A DNA stretch of 64,000 nucleotides from an uncultured Pelagibacteraceae bacterium (GTDB taxonomy: Bacteria > Pseudomonadota > Alphaproteobacteria > Pelagibacterales > Pelagibacteraceae). Below are positions 1-10,226 of this stretch, piece after piece. The translations under genes and the position numbers were made by a program. The first letter of the stretch is position 1. Each line of letters begins with the position of its first letter. Location of the stretch: contig CABXYJ010000002.1 of NCBI GenBank assembly GCA_902516345.1, positions 1 through 64,000 on the forward strand, read 5' to 3'. A model generated the notes under the pieces. It was not told the origin of the DNA. It saw only the letters and a list, made by a program, of their open reading frames with translations, and did no database searches.

Positions 1-60
1 ATTTTCGTTTGTGAATTCAAAACTTTCTGGTTGGGTTTTAGATATTTTTCTTAAAGTCAT
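1..60 (-). CDS. nuoE: NADH-quinone oxidoreductase subunit E, N-terminal fragment
   Basis: Only the first 20 codons are in the window (MTLRKISK...). The ATG overlaps the TGA of nuoD as ATGA, so the two are translationally coupled. Position directly after nuoD and the start FEFTNEN fit the 24 kDa [2Fe-2S] subunit NuoE of complex I. The iron-sulfur cysteines lie outside the window, so the assignment rests on gene order and the short N-terminus. Confidence 0.75.
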   Translation of the reverse strand, partial: MTLRKISKTQPESFEFTNEN

Positions 61-1232
61 CTGTCAACCTCCCCAAATACTATATCAAGAGATCCAAGAA
101 CTGCCGGCACATCAGCAAGCATATGTCCTTTAATTAAATAATCCATAGCTTGCAAATGAGAAAACCCTGGTGCTCTGATCTTACATTTATAAGGTTTACT
201 TGAACCATCTGATATTAGATAAACTCCAAACTCACCTTTGGGTGCCTCTACAGCTGTGTAAATTTCGTCTCTCGGTACTCTATAACCTTCTGTGAATAAT
301 TTAAAATGATGTATTAATGCTTCCATAGATTGTTTTAACTCTTTTTTTGACGGTGGTGTTATTTTTCCATCTAAAGTTTTTACAGGACCTTTCTCCATTT
401 TAGTTAGGCATTGTTTGATAATCGAAACACTTTCTTTCATCTCCTCAACACGACATAAATATCTGTCATAACAATCTCCATTCTTGCCAACTGGTATTTT
501 AAATTGTAATTCATTATAACAATCATAAGGTTGTGATTTTCTTAAATCCCAAGGAATTCCTGAACCTCTTATCATCACTCCTGAAAAAGAATAATCAAGT
601 GCGTCCTCTTTGGAAACTATGCCTATATCTACATTTCTTTGTTTAAATATTCTATTGTCAGTCAATAAATTTTCTAAATCATTAATTATTTTTGGAAAAT
701 TGTCACAAAATTTAGCTATATCAGACTCTAATCCCGCTGGTAAATCTTGGTGTACACCACCAGCTCTAAAATAATTTGCGTGTAATCTTGAACCTGAAGC
801 TCTTTCATAAAAAGTCATTAAAGTTTCTCTTTCCTCAAAACCCCATAGCGAGGGGGTTAGTGCACCTACGTCTAAAGCCTGAGTCGTTACATTAAGAATA
901 TGACTTAAAATTCTACCGATTTCACAAAACATTACTCTTATAAATTGAGCTCTTATAGGCACATCAATCTTAAGAATCTTTTCAATAGCTAAAGCGAATG
1001 CATGTTCTTGATTCATAGGAGCAACATAATCAAGTCTGTCAAAATATGGAACTGCTTGCATATAAGTTTTATTTTCTATTAATTTTTCAGTCCCTCGATG
1101 TAACAAACCAATATGAGGGTCTGCTTTTTCAACAATCTCACCATCTAACTCTAAAATAAGCCTTAGAACTCCGTGAGCAGCTGGATGTTGAGGACCAAAA
1201 TTTAAATTTAAATTTTTAATTTTTTTTGTCAT
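57..1232 (-). CDS. nuoD: NADH-quinone oxidoreductase subunit D (49 kDa)
   Basis: Peripheral-arm subunit of respiratory complex I that helps form the quinone-binding pocket at the membrane interface. The family motifs [14 protein letters not shown] near the N-terminus and [12 protein letters not shown] are present, and the protein runs at full family length (about 390 residues). The ORF track extends 20 codons further upstream, into nuoC. I place the start at the ATG at 1232 ([17 protein letters not shown]), which leaves a 17-nt overlap with nuoC. An ATG at 1253 is also possible. The stop overlaps the nuoE start (ATGA). Part of the minus-strand operon nuoA-B-C-D-E. Confidence 0.97.
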   Translation of the reverse strand: MTKKIKNLNLNFGPQHPAAHGVLRLILELDGEIVEKADPHIGLLHRGTEKLIENKTYMQAVPYFDRLDYVAPMNQEHAFALAIEKILKIDVPIRAQFIRVMFCEIGRILSHILNVTTQALDVGALTPSLWGFEERETLMTFYERASGSRLHANYFRAGGVHQDLPAGLESDIAKFCDNFPKIINDLENLLTDNRIFKQRNVDIGIVSKEDALDYSFSGVMIRGSGIPWDLRKSQPYDCYNELQFKIPVGKNGDCYDRYLCRVEEMKESVSIIKQCLTKMEKGPVKTLDGKITPPSKKELKQSMEALIHHFKLFTEGYRVPRDEIYTAVEAPKGEFGVYLISDGSSKPYKCKIRAPGFSHLQAMDYLIKGHMLADVPAVLGSLDIVFGEVDR

Positions 1233-1824
1233 TAATATTTTTTGATTGTTCATTGATATATTTTGTACCTTCCCAAGGGCTTTCATAATCAAAATTTCTA
1301 TAATTTTGTTCTAATTTTACTGGTTCTTTGATAACTTTCTTTTCTTCCTCACTGTATCTTACTTCTGAATGGCCAGTTAAAGGGAAATCTTTTCTCAGAG
1401 GATGACCATCAAATCCATAATCTGTTAATATTCTTCTTAAATCCGGATGATCTTTAAAGCTTACACCATACATATCGAAAACTTCTCTTTCCATCCAATT
1501 TGCTGAGGGAAAAATTGTAGTTATAGATGGGATTATTTCATTCTCATTTATATCGTAGCTCAAAATCATCCTTTGATTAAATTCATGGCTCAAAAATAAA
1601 TACACAATCTTAAATCTTTGAGTTCTTTCAGGATAATCAACGACAGTGATGTCTATTAATTGTCTAAACTTAGTATTTTTATTTGATTTAATAAATAAAA
1701 CGACACTTATTAAATCTTCTTTGTCTATTTCTAAATAAATCTGATTATGTTTTATTTCTGATTTATTAATTTTTGTTGTTAACTCTGAATTAATTTTTTT
1801 TTCCAAATCTATTAAATTACTCAT
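1216..1824 (-). CDS. nuoC: NADH-quinone oxidoreductase subunit C (30 kDa)
   Basis: Complex I peripheral-arm subunit that packs against NuoD. The 30 kDa signature region [33 protein letters not shown] is recognisable near residue 135-165. Length of 202 residues is normal for alphaproteobacteria, where nuoC and nuoD are separate rather than fused. It starts 2 nt after nuoB ends and overlaps nuoD, consistent with one polycistronic message. Confidence 0.96.
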   Translation of the reverse strand: MSNLIDLEKKINSELTTKINKSEIKHNQIYLEIDKEDLISVVLFIKSNKNTKFRQLIDITVVDYPERTQRFKIVYLFLSHEFNQRMILSYDINENEIIPSITTIFPSANWMEREVFDMYGVSFKDHPDLRRILTDYGFDGHPLRKDFPLTGHSEVRYSEEEKKVIKEPVKLEQNYRNFDYESPWEGTKYINEQSKNINDKKN

Positions 1825-1826
1825 CG

Positions 1827-2342
1827 TTATCTAGCAATTGAACCTTTATTTCTAATTTTTTTTTGAAGTTGCATTATTCCATACAACAAAGCTTCTGCAG
1901 ACGGTGGACAACCGGGCACATATACATCAACTGGCACTATACGGTCACAACCTCTAACAACTGAATATGAATAATGATAATATCCTCCTCCATTTGCGCA
2001 ACTACCCATTGATATAACATACCTCGGTTCAGGCATTTGGTCATAAACTTTTCTTAGGGCTGGGGCCATCTTATTTGTTAATGTACCTGCAACTATCATT
2101 ACATCTGATTGTCTTGGAGATCCTCTAGGAGCAGCTCCAAATCTTTCTAAATCATATCTTGGCATAGCAGTTTGCATCATTTCTACTGCACAACATGCTA
2201 ATCCAAAAGTCATCCAGTGCAACGAACCTGCTCTAGACCAATTGATTAGATTATCTAAAGAGGTTGTAATAAAACCATTTTTACTAAAATCTTCAGCTAA
2301 TTTTTTAAATTCTTCAGGTACTTGATCAAGCTTATTATTCAT
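1827..2342 (-). CDS. nuoB: NADH-quinone oxidoreductase subunit B
   Basis: Carries the N2 [4Fe-4S] cluster that passes electrons to quinone. The cysteine ligands are visible as the adjacent pair in [11 protein letters not shown], then [10 protein letters not shown] and [14 protein letters not shown]. At 171 residues it is full length. It lies 12 nt downstream of nuoA. Confidence 0.98.
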   Translation of the reverse strand: MNNKLDQVPEEFKKLAEDFSKNGFITTSLDNLINWSRAGSLHWMTFGLACCAVEMMQTAMPRYDLERFGAAPRGSPRQSDVMIVAGTLTNKMAPALRKVYDQMPEPRYVISMGSCANGGGYYHYSYSVVRGCDRIVPVDVYVPGCPPSAEALLYGIMQLQKKIRNKGSIAR

Positions 2343-2354
2343 TTGAATTTTATA

Positions 2355-2723
2355 TTATTCCCAGTCTAAAGCGCCTTTTTTCCATTCATAAATAAAACCT
2401 ACGGTTAATATGAATAAAAAAATCATCATTGATGTAAAACCTAGAATACCAATATTCCCCAAAGAAATGGCCCAGGGAAACAAAAAAGCAATTTCAAGAT
2501 CAAAAATAATAAATAATATTGCTACTAAATAAAATCTTACATCAAATTCCATTCTCGAGTCTTGAAATGGTTCAAAACCACACTCATAAGCTGAAAGCTT
2601 TTCAGGATCTGGATGTTTTGGAGATAATATAAAATTTATTAATACAAAAACACAACTTAAACCTAATGCAATTATTAGGAATAAAATTATTGGTAAATAA
2701 TCTTGTAAAAATTCCGCTATCAT
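2355..2723 (-). CDS. nuoA: NADH-quinone oxidoreductase subunit A
   Basis: Small membrane subunit of complex I with three hydrophobic segments (about residues 10-32, 65-85, 92-112). The conserved loop YECGFEP lies between the first two segments. It is the first gene of the nuo operon; the 126 nt upstream, before the tRNA-Asp gene, are the likely promoter region. Confidence 0.95.
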   Translation of the reverse strand: MIAEFLQDYLPIILFLIIALGLSCVFVLINFILSPKHPDPEKLSAYECGFEPFQDSRMEFDVRFYLVAILFIIFDLEIAFLFPWAISLGNIGILGFTSMMIFLFILTVGFIYEWKKGALDWE

Positions 2724-2849
2724 TGAGGAATATATATCATTTTTTATGAGTAGATGAAGTGATGATAGGTCACATTATTCAAAATATCCACTAATATTGA
2801 TAACTATTATCAGCATAAAAAGTAAAAAATAAGATTTATTTTTTTTAAG

Positions 2850-2926
2850 TGGCGGGAGTGAAGGGACTCGAACCCTCGACCTATCGCGTGACAGGCGATC
2901 GCTCTAACCAACTGAGCTACACCCCC
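2850..2926 (-). tRNA. tRNA-Asp (GTC)
   Basis: A complete cloverleaf can be folded on the minus strand. Acceptor GGGGGTG pairs with CACTCCC, the anticodon GTC sits in CCTGTCACG, the T-loop is TTCGAGT, and an encoded CCA occupies 2850-2852. Length is 77 nt. Confidence 0.96.
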
Positions 2927-2941
2927 ACTTTTGATTCTTTT

Positions 2942-3017
2942 TGGTGGGCAGTAAAGGACTCGAACCTTTGACCCCCTCGGTGTAAACGAGATGCTCTACC
3001 AACTGAGCTAACCGCCC
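2942..3017 (-). tRNA. tRNA-Val (TAC)
   Basis: Minus-strand cloverleaf of 76 nt. Acceptor GGGCGGT pairs with ACTGCCC, the anticodon TAC lies in CGTTTACACCG, the T-loop is TTCGAGT, and CCA is encoded at 2942-2944. It is 15 nt upstream of tRNA-Asp and likely cotranscribed with it. Confidence 0.96.
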
Positions 3018-3094
3018 TTAACCAAAATAAAGATTTATATATCTTAGTCTATTAACGTCAAGATTTATTAGTTGTTATAAAATGTAGAAAATTT

Positions 3095-3217
3095 TTAAAA
3101 ACCACCTCTCCAATTATTTTTGGAGTTAAAATTTTCTTCTTCTTTTTTAGATATTGGTCTGAATAAATAAAATATTACAAATATTAATGAAACTAAAATT
3201 AAAAAAAATTCTATCAT
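3095..3217 (-). CDS. 40-residue single-pass membrane microprotein downstream of lon
   Basis: This ORF is too short for the ORF track. It reads MIEFFLILVSLIFVIFYLFR followed by a charged tail (PISKKEEENF...) and ends in NNWRGGF. The first 20 residues form one membrane helix with a positive residue at the cytoplasmic boundary. It begins 9 nt after the lon stop on the same strand, so it probably shares the lon transcript. I do not recognise a family. Spacing and composition support it being real. Confidence 0.6.
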   Translation of the reverse strand: MIEFFLILVSLIFVIFYLFRPISKKEEENFNSKNNWRGGF

Positions 3218-3226
3218 TTTTTACAA

Positions 3227-5605
3227 TTATTGGATACTCGCTTGAGATTTTTCATCTTTTTTAGAAATATCAACCTCTACCCATTCTGTTTTCTTTAACT
3301 CTTTGGTTAAAGAAATTTTTAATACCTCGTCTGCAGTTTCAACAGAGGTGATCTTAATTTCATCTAAAATTTTTTTTGGAATATCAATTAAATCTTTCTC
3401 ATTTTCTTTTGGTATTAACACCTGTTTTATTCCCGCTCTATGTGCTGCTAAAAGTTTTTCCTTTAGTCCCCCTATTGGAAGAACTTGTCCGGTTAAAGTT
3501 ACTTCTCCTGTCATTGCTACGTCTTTTTTAACAGGAATATTTGTTATAGATGAAACTATAGAAGTGACCATTCCTATACCCGCAGAAGGACCATCCTTAG
3601 GTGTTGCTCCCTCAGGAACATGTATGTGAAAATCTTTTTTTTCAAATAGTGGTGGTATAATTCCGTATTCAAGGCATTTAGATCTGACAAATGATTTTGC
3701 AGCTTTGACTGACTCCTGCATAACATCTCCTAGTTTACCTGTTATTTGCATTCGACCTTTACCTGGCATAGTAACTGTCTCTATTTTTAAAATTTCTCCT
3801 CCATATTCAGTCCATGCTAAGCCGGTTACTATACCAACTTTATTTTCACTCTCCAATTCTCCAAATTTAAATTTTGGTATGCCAAGAAAATCATTTAAAT
3901 TTTTTTTATCTATAATTACTTCGGTCTCTTCACCTGAAACAACTTTTTTAACAACTTTCCTAGCAACTTTTGAGATTTCTCTTTCTAAATTTCTTACCCC
4001 TGACTCTTTAGTATAGCTTCGTATTATTTCCTTAATAATTTCATCATTTAATTTCATTTCTTTTTCTTTAACTCCGTTATCTTTTATTTGTTTTGGAAGT
4101 AGGAATTTAGTTGCTATATTAATCTTCTCATCCTCAGTGTAACCTGCCAACCTAATTACTTCCATTCTATCTAACAGTGGAGGCAAAATGTTTAAAGTGT
4201 TTGCTGTTGTTACAAACATTACATCAGATAAATCATAATCAACTTCTAGATAATGATCATTAAAAGTAGTGTTTTGCTCAGGATCTAATGCCTCTAATAA
4301 AGCTGAGGAGGGATCTCCTCTGTAGTCATTACCGATTTTATCTATCTCATCCAATAAAATAAGTGGATTTTTTGTTCCAGCTTTTTTCATCATCTGAATT
4401 ATCTTTCCTGGCAAGGATCCAATATATGTTCTTCTATGACCTCTAATTTCAGCCTCGTCTCTCATTCCACCAACTGACATTCTCACAAATTCTCTGTTTG
4501 TAGCTTTAGCAATTGATTTACCTAAGGATGTTTTTCCAACTCCTGGTGGACCAACTAAACATAAAATAGGTCCTTTTATTTTTTCCATTCTTTTCTGGAC
4601 TGCCAAAAATTCTATTATTCTCTCTTTTACTTTTTCTAATCCAAAATGATCTTTGTCTAAAATATTAAGTGCTTTATTTAAATCAATATCTACTTCACTC
4701 TTTTTATACCAAGGGAGGTCTGTCATCCAATCTAAGTAGTTTCTCACCACAGTCGCCTCTGCTGACATAGGACTCATATTTTTTAATTTTTTTAGTTCTT
4801 GTAAACATTTCTTTTCGACTTCTTTAGGCATTTTTGCTTTAATAATCGCTTTGTTTAAACTTGTACTTTCATCTTTACCGTCTTCTATTTCTCCTAATTC
4901 TTTTTGGATAGCTTTTAGCTGTTCATTTAAATAATATTCTCGCTGAGTTTTTTCCATTTGGTTTTTAACTCTACCTCTTATTCTCTTTTCAACCCCAATA
5001 ATACTAGTTTCATTTTCCATTATTTTAACTATCAGGTTCAGTCTTTTCTTTACATCAGAGGTTTCAAAAATTTGCTGTTTTTCTGAAATTGTCGCCGTTA
5101 TGTGAGAAGCTATATTATCGGCAATTTGAGACGGATCTTTTAATTGTTTAATTGTATTTATTGTTTCACTTGAGATTTTTTTATTTATTGATGTCAATTT
5201 TTCTAATCTTCTGATTGCAGTTGCAGCAAGTGGAAATAAATCCTCATCTTTGTTGATTATGTCGCTTAAAGTTGTGTATTCACAATTTATAAATTTATCA
5301 TTATCTTTAAAATCTAATATTTTTACCCTTTTAATTCCTTCAACTAAAACTTTAACTGTGCCATCGGGTAGTTTAAGTAGTTGTAAGATGCTACCTTCAC
5401 AACCATACATAAAAATATCTGTTTTTTTCGGATCGTCAATTTCTGAATTTTTTTGTGTAACCAAGATTATCTTCTTATCTTTTTTCATTACCTCATTTAA
5501 TGCAGATATTGATTTGTCTCTGCCAACAAAAAGAGGGATAACCATACTTGGAAATACTACAATGTCTCTTAACGGTAACATTGGTAATGTGATTTTAACA
5601 TCCAT
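3227..5605 (-). CDS. lon: ATP-dependent protease Lon
   Basis: Cytoplasmic AAA+ serine protease that degrades misfolded and regulatory proteins. The 792-residue protein has the LON substrate-binding domain (about 1-200), a coiled-coil linker, the AAA+ module with Walker A GPPGVGKTS, and a C-terminal protease domain. The catalytic serine lies in PKDGPSAG and the lysine in GGLKEKLLAA. Length is normal. It is the last large gene of the tig-clpP-clpX-lon block, with a 62-nt gap after clpX that could hold its own promoter. I see no truncation. Confidence 0.98.
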   Translation of the reverse strand: MDVKITLPMLPLRDIVVFPSMVIPLFVGRDKSISALNEVMKKDKKIILVTQKNSEIDDPKKTDIFMYGCEGSILQLLKLPDGTVKVLVEGIKRVKILDFKDNDKFINCEYTTLSDIINKDEDLFPLAATAIRRLEKLTSINKKISSETINTIKQLKDPSQIADNIASHITATISEKQQIFETSDVKKRLNLIVKIMENETSIIGVEKRIRGRVKNQMEKTQREYYLNEQLKAIQKELGEIEDGKDESTSLNKAIIKAKMPKEVEKKCLQELKKLKNMSPMSAEATVVRNYLDWMTDLPWYKKSEVDIDLNKALNILDKDHFGLEKVKERIIEFLAVQKRMEKIKGPILCLVGPPGVGKTSLGKSIAKATNREFVRMSVGGMRDEAEIRGHRRTYIGSLPGKIIQMMKKAGTKNPLILLDEIDKIGNDYRGDPSSALLEALDPEQNTTFNDHYLEVDYDLSDVMFVTTANTLNILPPLLDRMEVIRLAGYTEDEKINIATKFLLPKQIKDNGVKEKEMKLNDEIIKEIIRSYTKESGVRNLEREISKVARKVVKKVVSGEETEVIIDKKNLNDFLGIPKFKFGELESENKVGIVTGLAWTEYGGEILKIETVTMPGKGRMQITGKLGDVMQESVKAAKSFVRSKCLEYGIIPPLFEKKDFHIHVPEGATPKDGPSAGIGMVTSIVSSITNIPVKKDVAMTGEVTLTGQVLPIGGLKEKLLAAHRAGIKQVLIPKENEKDLIDIPKKILDEIKITSVETADEVLKISLTKELKKTEWVEVDISKKDEKSQASIQ

Positions 5606-5667
5606 AAAACTATAATATGGATATTATATATTAGATTGCAATACCTTTTTATTAATTATCAAGGTTA

Positions 5668-6936
5668 TTAAGCCGCTGATGTCTTATTTGGCTTAGATTT
5701 ATTATCAATTTTTGAATGTACTAAAATTGGCTGAGTTTGACCTTTCGCAGAAGATGAATCAATTATAACTTCTTCAATATTATTCTGACTAGGCAAATCG
5801 TACATGGTTTTTAAAAGTATATTTTCTAGTATCGACCTAAGTCCTCTTGCTCCAGTTTTCTTTTTTATCGCTTTGATAGCTATTTCTTTTAGGGCACTTT
5901 CTTTAAAGGTCAATTTAGCTCCATCTAGTTTGAATAATTCCTGATATTGTTTTGTTAAAGAATTTTTTGGTTCAAGAAGTATTTTAATTAATGATTTCTC
6001 ATCTAAATCTTCTAACGTCGCTATCATAGGTAATCTACCAATAAACTCTGGAATCAAACCATATTTTAATAAATCCTCTGGTTCTAATCCTTTCATCCAC
6101 TCACCTGTCTTTTTATCTTGTGAATTTTTAACATCTGCACCAAATCCAATAGACGTTCCTTTATCTCTTTGGGAAATAATCTTATCTAAACCAGCAAATG
6201 CTCCTCCACAAATAAATAGAATATTTGTAGTATCAACCTGTAAAAACTCTTGTTGAGGATGTTTCCTTCCTCCTTGAGGTGGGACACTGGCTACAGTGCC
6301 TTCCATTATTTTTAAGAGTGCTTGCTGAACCCCCTCACCTGATACATCCCTAGTAATAGACGGGTTTTCTGATTTTCTAGAAATCTTATCTACTTCATCA
6401 ATGTAAACGATTCCTCGTTGAGCTTTTTCAACATTATAGTCGGCTGCTTGTAATAATTTCAAAATTATATTTTCTACATCTTCTCCTACATACCCTGCCT
6501 CAGTGAGTGTAGTAGCGTCTGCCATTGTAAATGGAACATCTAATATTCTAGCTAAGGTTTGTGCTAGCAAGGTCTTTCCACAACCTGTAGGTCCCACTAA
6601 CAAAATATTTGACTTAGCTAGTTCAACATTTTTACTAGTTTTATTTTCGTAATTTAATCTTTTGTAATGGTTATGAACTGCAACTGATAAAACTTTTTTC
6701 GCATGGTTTTGCCCTATTACATAATCATCTAAAACTGCACAAATTTCTTTCGGGGAAGGGAGACCGTCTTGATGTTTCACAAATGTATCCTTGCTCTCTT
6801 CTTTTATAATATCCATACACAATTCTACACATTCATCGCAGATAAATACTGTTGGACCAGCAATAAGTTTTCTTACCTCATGTTGACTTTTTCCACAAAA
6901 AGAACAGTAGAGAATATTTTTATTATTTGTGCTCAT
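5668..6936 (-). CDS. clpX: ATP-dependent Clp protease ATP-binding subunit ClpX
   Basis: Hexameric AAA+ unfoldase that feeds substrates to ClpP. The N-terminal zinc-binding domain has its four cysteines in CSFCGKSQ and [10 protein letters not shown]. Walker A is GPTGCGKT, Walker B is YIDEVDKI, and the GLIPEFIGR motif near the sensor region is present. At 422 residues it is full length. It follows clpP by 89 nt, the usual pairing. Confidence 0.98.
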   Translation of the reverse strand: MSTNNKNILYCSFCGKSQHEVRKLIAGPTVFICDECVELCMDIIKEESKDTFVKHQDGLPSPKEICAVLDDYVIGQNHAKKVLSVAVHNHYKRLNYENKTSKNVELAKSNILLVGPTGCGKTLLAQTLARILDVPFTMADATTLTEAGYVGEDVENIILKLLQAADYNVEKAQRGIVYIDEVDKISRKSENPSITRDVSGEGVQQALLKIMEGTVASVPPQGGRKHPQQEFLQVDTTNILFICGGAFAGLDKIISQRDKGTSIGFGADVKNSQDKKTGEWMKGLEPEDLLKYGLIPEFIGRLPMIATLEDLDEKSLIKILLEPKNSLTKQYQELFKLDGAKLTFKESALKEIAIKAIKKKTGARGLRSILENILLKTMYDLPSQNNIEEVIIDSSSAKGQTQPILVHSKIDNKSKPNKTSAA

Positions 6937-7025
6937 AAAATTTAAAACGAATCAATGATAAGATTGTAGTATAAGTAATACATTGTTATCAAGTTCTGAA
7001 TGTCTGTTTTTCAATATGTTGTGTT

Positions 7026-7637
7026 TTAAGATCTTTTTTCCACAACTTCATCTATTAATCCAAATGATTTCGCTATTTCTGCGGTCATAAAATTATCTCT
7101 TTCCAAAGCAGATTTAATTTCTTCAACTGATTTACCTGTATGTTTTGAGTAAATTTCATTCAATCTTTTCTTAAGAGAAAGAACTTCATTAGCATGAATT
7201 TCAATATCAGTTGCTTGACCTTGAAAACCTGCAGAGGGTTGATGAACCATTATTCTAGAATTTGGTAAAGAAAAACGTTTACCTTTAGTGCCAGCGGCTA
7301 ATAAAAAAGATCCCATTGATGCAGCTTGACCAATGCATAGTGTGGATATATCTGGCTTGACATATTGCATGGTATCATAAATGCCCAATCCAGATGTAAC
7401 TAAACCTCCTGGACTATTTATGTATAAATTTATTTCTTTTTTTGGATCCTCGGCTTCGAGAAATAAAAGTTGAGCAGTAACAAGAGAGGCTACATTGTCA
7501 TTAATCTGCCCAGTTAAAAAAATAATTCTTTCCTTTAATAATCTTGAATAAATATCATAAGCACGTTCACCTCTATTTGATTGCTCAACAACCATAGGAA
7601 TAAGGTTGTTCATATGTTCAGATAATTTATTTGTCAT
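7026..7637 (-). CDS. clpP: ATP-dependent Clp protease proteolytic subunit ClpP
   Basis: Serine peptidase forming the tetradecameric barrel. All three catalytic positions are visible: Ser in [11 protein letters not shown], His in RIMVHQPS and Asp in LERDNFMTA. At 203 residues it is standard. It starts 32 nt after tig ends and precedes clpX. Confidence 0.98.
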   Translation of the reverse strand: MTNKLSEHMNNLIPMVVEQSNRGERAYDIYSRLLKERIIFLTGQINDNVASLVTAQLLFLEAEDPKKEINLYINSPGGLVTSGLGIYDTMQYVKPDISTLCIGQAASMGSFLLAAGTKGKRFSLPNSRIMVHQPSAGFQGQATDIEIHANEVLSLKKRLNEIYSKHTGKSVEEIKSALERDNFMTAEIAKSFGLIDEVVEKRS

Positions 7638-7669
7638 AAGTTGATTCGTTAAACTTATACAACTTGTGA

Positions 7670-9094
7670 TTACTTTTTGCTAACTTTTTTTGTTTTTTTT
7701 AATGAAGTCTCTATTTTTGCTTTTTTAATTGGTGGATTTTTTGCTCCTACTTTTTTTGTAGCTTTAATATCTTCTTTATTTTCAGTATTTGGTAAATTGT
7801 TTTGATTTTGGGATGCCTTTAATATTTTTTCTGCTTCAGATTTTGAAACTTGTTTTTTATTTGGTTTGGCTTTCTCTTTAATTAATTTGATAATCTTTTC
7901 TTCATAAACAGTTCCTCTTAGACTGGCTAAAGCAGAGGGATTCTTTTGATAAAAATCCATTACCATTTTTTCTTGACCGGGCATCATGCCTATTTGTTTT
8001 TGTATCTCACTTTGTAACTCTTGTTCAGTAACTTTAATTTGATTTTGAGATCCAAACTCATTTAATATCAGTCCCACTTTTATTCTTTTTTTTGCTACTT
8101 CTTCAAAATTTTTTCTGCTTTTCTTAATATCTTCCTCAGACATTCCTTGAGACAAGACTTTTATTTCCTCTTCAACTAGGTTTTGTGGTATTTCACTAAC
8201 TTTAAATTTTTCTATTTCTTTTATAATTTCATTTTTCGATAAACGATCTAATGAATTTTTATACTCATCATTAATTTGTCTGGAAATTAAAGATTTAAGA
8301 TCTTTCAAATCTTTAGCACCTAAATTTCTTGCAAAATTATCATCAATTTTTACATCTTCAGGATTTTTTACATTTATAACTTTGCAATCGAATTTTGCTT
8401 TCTTATTAACGAATTCTTTTTCTGGAAAATTTTCAGGCAAAACTGCTTCGACTATTTTTTGATCACCTTTTTTTATACCTACCAATTGTTTATCGAAACC
8501 TTTTAAAAATAAATCCTTTCCTAATGTTAATTGAGTATTTTTACCCTCACCTCCTTTAAATGATTTACCATCAACAGTTGCTGTATAATCGAATATTACT
8601 AAATCTTTTTCTTTAGCTTTAGTCCCGTCTGGAGAGTCTTTAAAATTTGGTTGATTTTTTGCAATTTCTTTAATTCTTTTCTCAGTTTCATCTTCATCAA
8701 TTTTAACCTCATATTGATCAAATTTAATATTATCTAAAGCTTTGACCTCAACCTTTGGTAGTTCTGTTACTGATATAACATATTCTAAATCTTTATCTTC
8801 CCCGTAAGTTTTTAAATCTAATTTTGGTTGACCCGCAGGCTTTATCTTATTTTCTTCCAGTGCTTTTGTTGAGGTATCTTTAATTACTTTATCTAATACC
8901 TCATTAAATACTGCTTTACCAAATTGTCTTTTAAGTATTTCTCTTGGTACTTTACCTGGTCTAAAGCCTTTAAGATTTACATTTCCTTTAATTTCTTCAT
9001 ATTTTTCATCTAGATAAGAATTCATTGTTTTTTTATCAACGAAAACCTTTAAATCTTTATTTAATCCTTTTTTATTTTCAATTGTTACTTTCAT
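7670..9094 (-). CDS. tig: Trigger factor (ribosome-associated prolyl isomerase/chaperone)
   Basis: Ribosome-bound folding chaperone. The N-terminal ribosome-binding domain contains [18 protein letters not shown] central FKBP-type isomerase domain (about 160-245, with [22 protein letters not shown]) and a helical C-terminal domain follow. The ORF track starts 13 codons earlier, inside tRNA-Leu. The proper start is the ATG at 9094 ([15 protein letters not shown]). The last 45 or so residues are a lysine-rich tail ([18 protein letters not shown]) beyond the normal fold. The start lies only 9 nt after the tRNA 3' end. Confidence 0.96.
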   Translation of the reverse strand: MKVTIENKKGLNKDLKVFVDKKTMNSYLDEKYEEIKGNVNLKGFRPGKVPREILKRQFGKAVFNEVLDKVIKDTSTKALEENKIKPAGQPKLDLKTYGEDKDLEYVISVTELPKVEVKALDNIKFDQYEVKIDEDETEKRIKEIAKNQPNFKDSPDGTKAKEKDLVIFDYTATVDGKSFKGGEGKNTQLTLGKDLFLKGFDKQLVGIKKGDQKIVEAVLPENFPEKEFVNKKAKFDCKVINVKNPEDVKIDDNFARNLGAKDLKDLKSLISRQINDEYKNSLDRLSKNEIIKEIEKFKVSEIPQNLVEEEIKVLSQGMSEEDIKKSRKNFEEVAKKRIKVGLILNEFGSQNQIKVTEQELQSEIQKQIGMMPGQEKMVMDFYQKNPSALASLRGTVYEEKIIKLIKEKAKPNKKQVSKSEAEKILKASQNQNNLPNTENKEDIKATKKVGAKNPPIKKAKIETSLKKTKKVSKK

Positions 9095-9103
9095 AATATA
9101 ATT

Positions 9104-9188
9104 TGGTAGGGCGAAAAGGACTCGAACCTTCACAGATTGCTCTATCGGTTCCTAAGACCGACGCGTCTACCAATTCCGCCATCGCCCC
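9104..9188 (-). tRNA. tRNA-Leu (TAG)
   Basis: An 85-nt class II tRNA on the minus strand with a long variable arm. The anticodon stem-loop is TCGGT-CTTAGGA-ACCGA (anticodon TAG). Acceptor GGGGCGA pairs with TCGCCCT with one G-U pair, and CCA is encoded at 9104-9106. Its 3' end is 9 nt before the tig start codon. Confidence 0.95.
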
Positions 9189-9276
9189 ACAAATTAAATG
9201 GTTTTATATATGATTGAAACTAATTGTCCAACGACTATTATTGTAAAAAATTTCAATTTTACTCTATAATATTGTT

Positions 9277-9528
9277 ATGATTATTTCGCCTTGCATAAGT
9301 ATTTGTAAAACTAACCCATCTACAGGGTATTGTTATGGATGTGGAAGGACAAATGACGAAAAAAAAATCTGGAAACTTGAAAATACAACTGATCAATGGA
9401 AAAGAAAAAATATAGAAATGACCAAAAAAAGATTAACTGGCTGGCAACTAAAAAGTTTCGAAGAGTCGTATACATATAAAATTAATAATGGTATTTCTTT
9501 ATTTAAAAAAAGTTTGAAAAATGAGTAA
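9277..9528 (+). CDS. DUF1289 domain small cysteine-rich protein
   Basis: The 83-residue protein begins MIISPCISICKTNPSTGYCYGCGRTNDEKKIWK. This is the DUF1289 signature: four cysteines that probably bind a metal, followed by a GRTxxE motif. No activity is established for the family as far as I know. It is transcribed divergently from tRNA-Leu/tig. Its stop overlaps the start of the next small ORF by 8 nt, which suggests translational coupling. Confidence 0.9.
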   Translation: MIISPCISICKTNPSTGYCYGCGRTNDEKKIWKLENTTDQWKRKNIEMTKKRLTGWQLKSFEESYTYKINNGISLFKKSLKNE

Positions 9529-9694
9529 AACCTCAATTGTTATTATAATTTATATTTTAGGTCTTATTATAGGAGCTCTTTTTTTTGACTTATGGAGCGC
9601 GGATACAAGTGTATTTAAAGGACTTCTTGGATTAGGTTGGACTGCATTGTTATTAATAGGTTTATTTTTTGCAGAAAAACATGAGAAAAATTAA
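9521..9694 (+). CDS. 57-residue two-helix membrane microprotein
   Basis: Not in the ORF track. It reads MSKTSIVIIIYILGLIIGALFFDLWSADTS...GLGWTALLLIGLFFAEKHEKN. Two hydrophobic helices are separated by a short loop with an acidic/Trp patch. It overlaps the DUF1289 gene by 8 nt and the following secreted-protein gene by 14 nt. Such nested spacing is typical of real genes here. The family is not recognised. Confidence 0.7.
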   Translation: MSKTSIVIIIYILGLIIGALFFDLWSADTSVFKGLLGLGWTALLLIGLFFAEKHEKN

Positions 9695-10103
9695 TTTTTT
9701 TGTATCTCTACTTTTAATAATTTTACCCTTACAGAATCTTCACTCTGAGATAATAGTTATGAGTTCTTGTGATGATAGGCAAGATGAATTCTTAAAAAAT
9801 GAGTATATTCTTAATCTTAACGAATTAGTTATGACGAGAAATTATGTTTATAAAGAAAAAACATATCAAAAATATAAAATAACTGATTTGAGTGTCAAAA
9901 AATCAAATTCATATGTTCAAAATATTTATGAGGAGGATGGAAAAATTTTAACTTACAAACATGGGTATCCACAATTCTATACACAAATCCTTTTTGAAAA
10001 AGGAAAACAAGAAATTTTCATTAAAACTGTTTTGAATAATGAAGTGGGTATTTCAAAAATTTCAACATGTAAAAAAGTTGAAAAATTTGAAGAAGAAAGC
10101 TAA
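9681..10103 (+). CDS. Exported hypothetical protein
   Basis: The ORF track start at 9669 would lie further inside the preceding gene. The ATG at 9681 (MRKINFFVSLLLIILPLQNLHSE) gives a clean signal peptide, so I use it. The mature part, about 120 residues, is polar with two cysteines (SSCDD and STCKK) that could pair in the periplasm. No family is recognised. It is the third gene of a small plus-strand cluster with DUF1289. Its stop overlaps the stop of a convergent microprotein. Confidence 0.7.
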   Translation: MRKINFFVSLLLIILPLQNLHSEIIVMSSCDDRQDEFLKNEYILNLNELVMTRNYVYKEKTYQKYKITDLSVKKSNSYVQNIYEEDGKILTYKHGYPQFYTQILFEKGKQEIFIKTVLNNEVGISKISTCKKVEKFEEES

Positions 10104-10225
10104 TTCTTTTTATTCTGTTTATTATTATTTTTTTTTCTAGAATTAACTCGGTTTTTAAAAACGTTACTTCTGTGTTTAGCGTAAGCCTGTTTTTGTGCTT
10201 GTTTCATAGCTCTCTTAGACGACAT
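10100..10225 (-). CDS. 41-residue highly basic microprotein
   Basis: Too short for the ORF track. It reads MSSKRAMKQAQKQAYAKHRSNVFKNRV then a Lys/Asn-rich tail ending NKQNKKN. It starts 1 nt after the stop of the histidine phosphatase gene on the same strand, which argues for coupled translation. The composition suggests nucleic-acid or ribosome binding, but that is inference. The last bases overlap the convergent neighbour. Confidence 0.6.
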   Translation of the reverse strand: MSSKRAMKQAQKQAYAKHRSNVFKNRVNSRKKNNNKQNKKN

Positions 10226-10226
10226 A

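Noticed and set aside
7670-9133. ORF track start of trigger factor 13 codons upstream
   Set aside because: Those codons lie within tRNA-Leu(TAG). The family N-terminus begins at the ATG at 9094.
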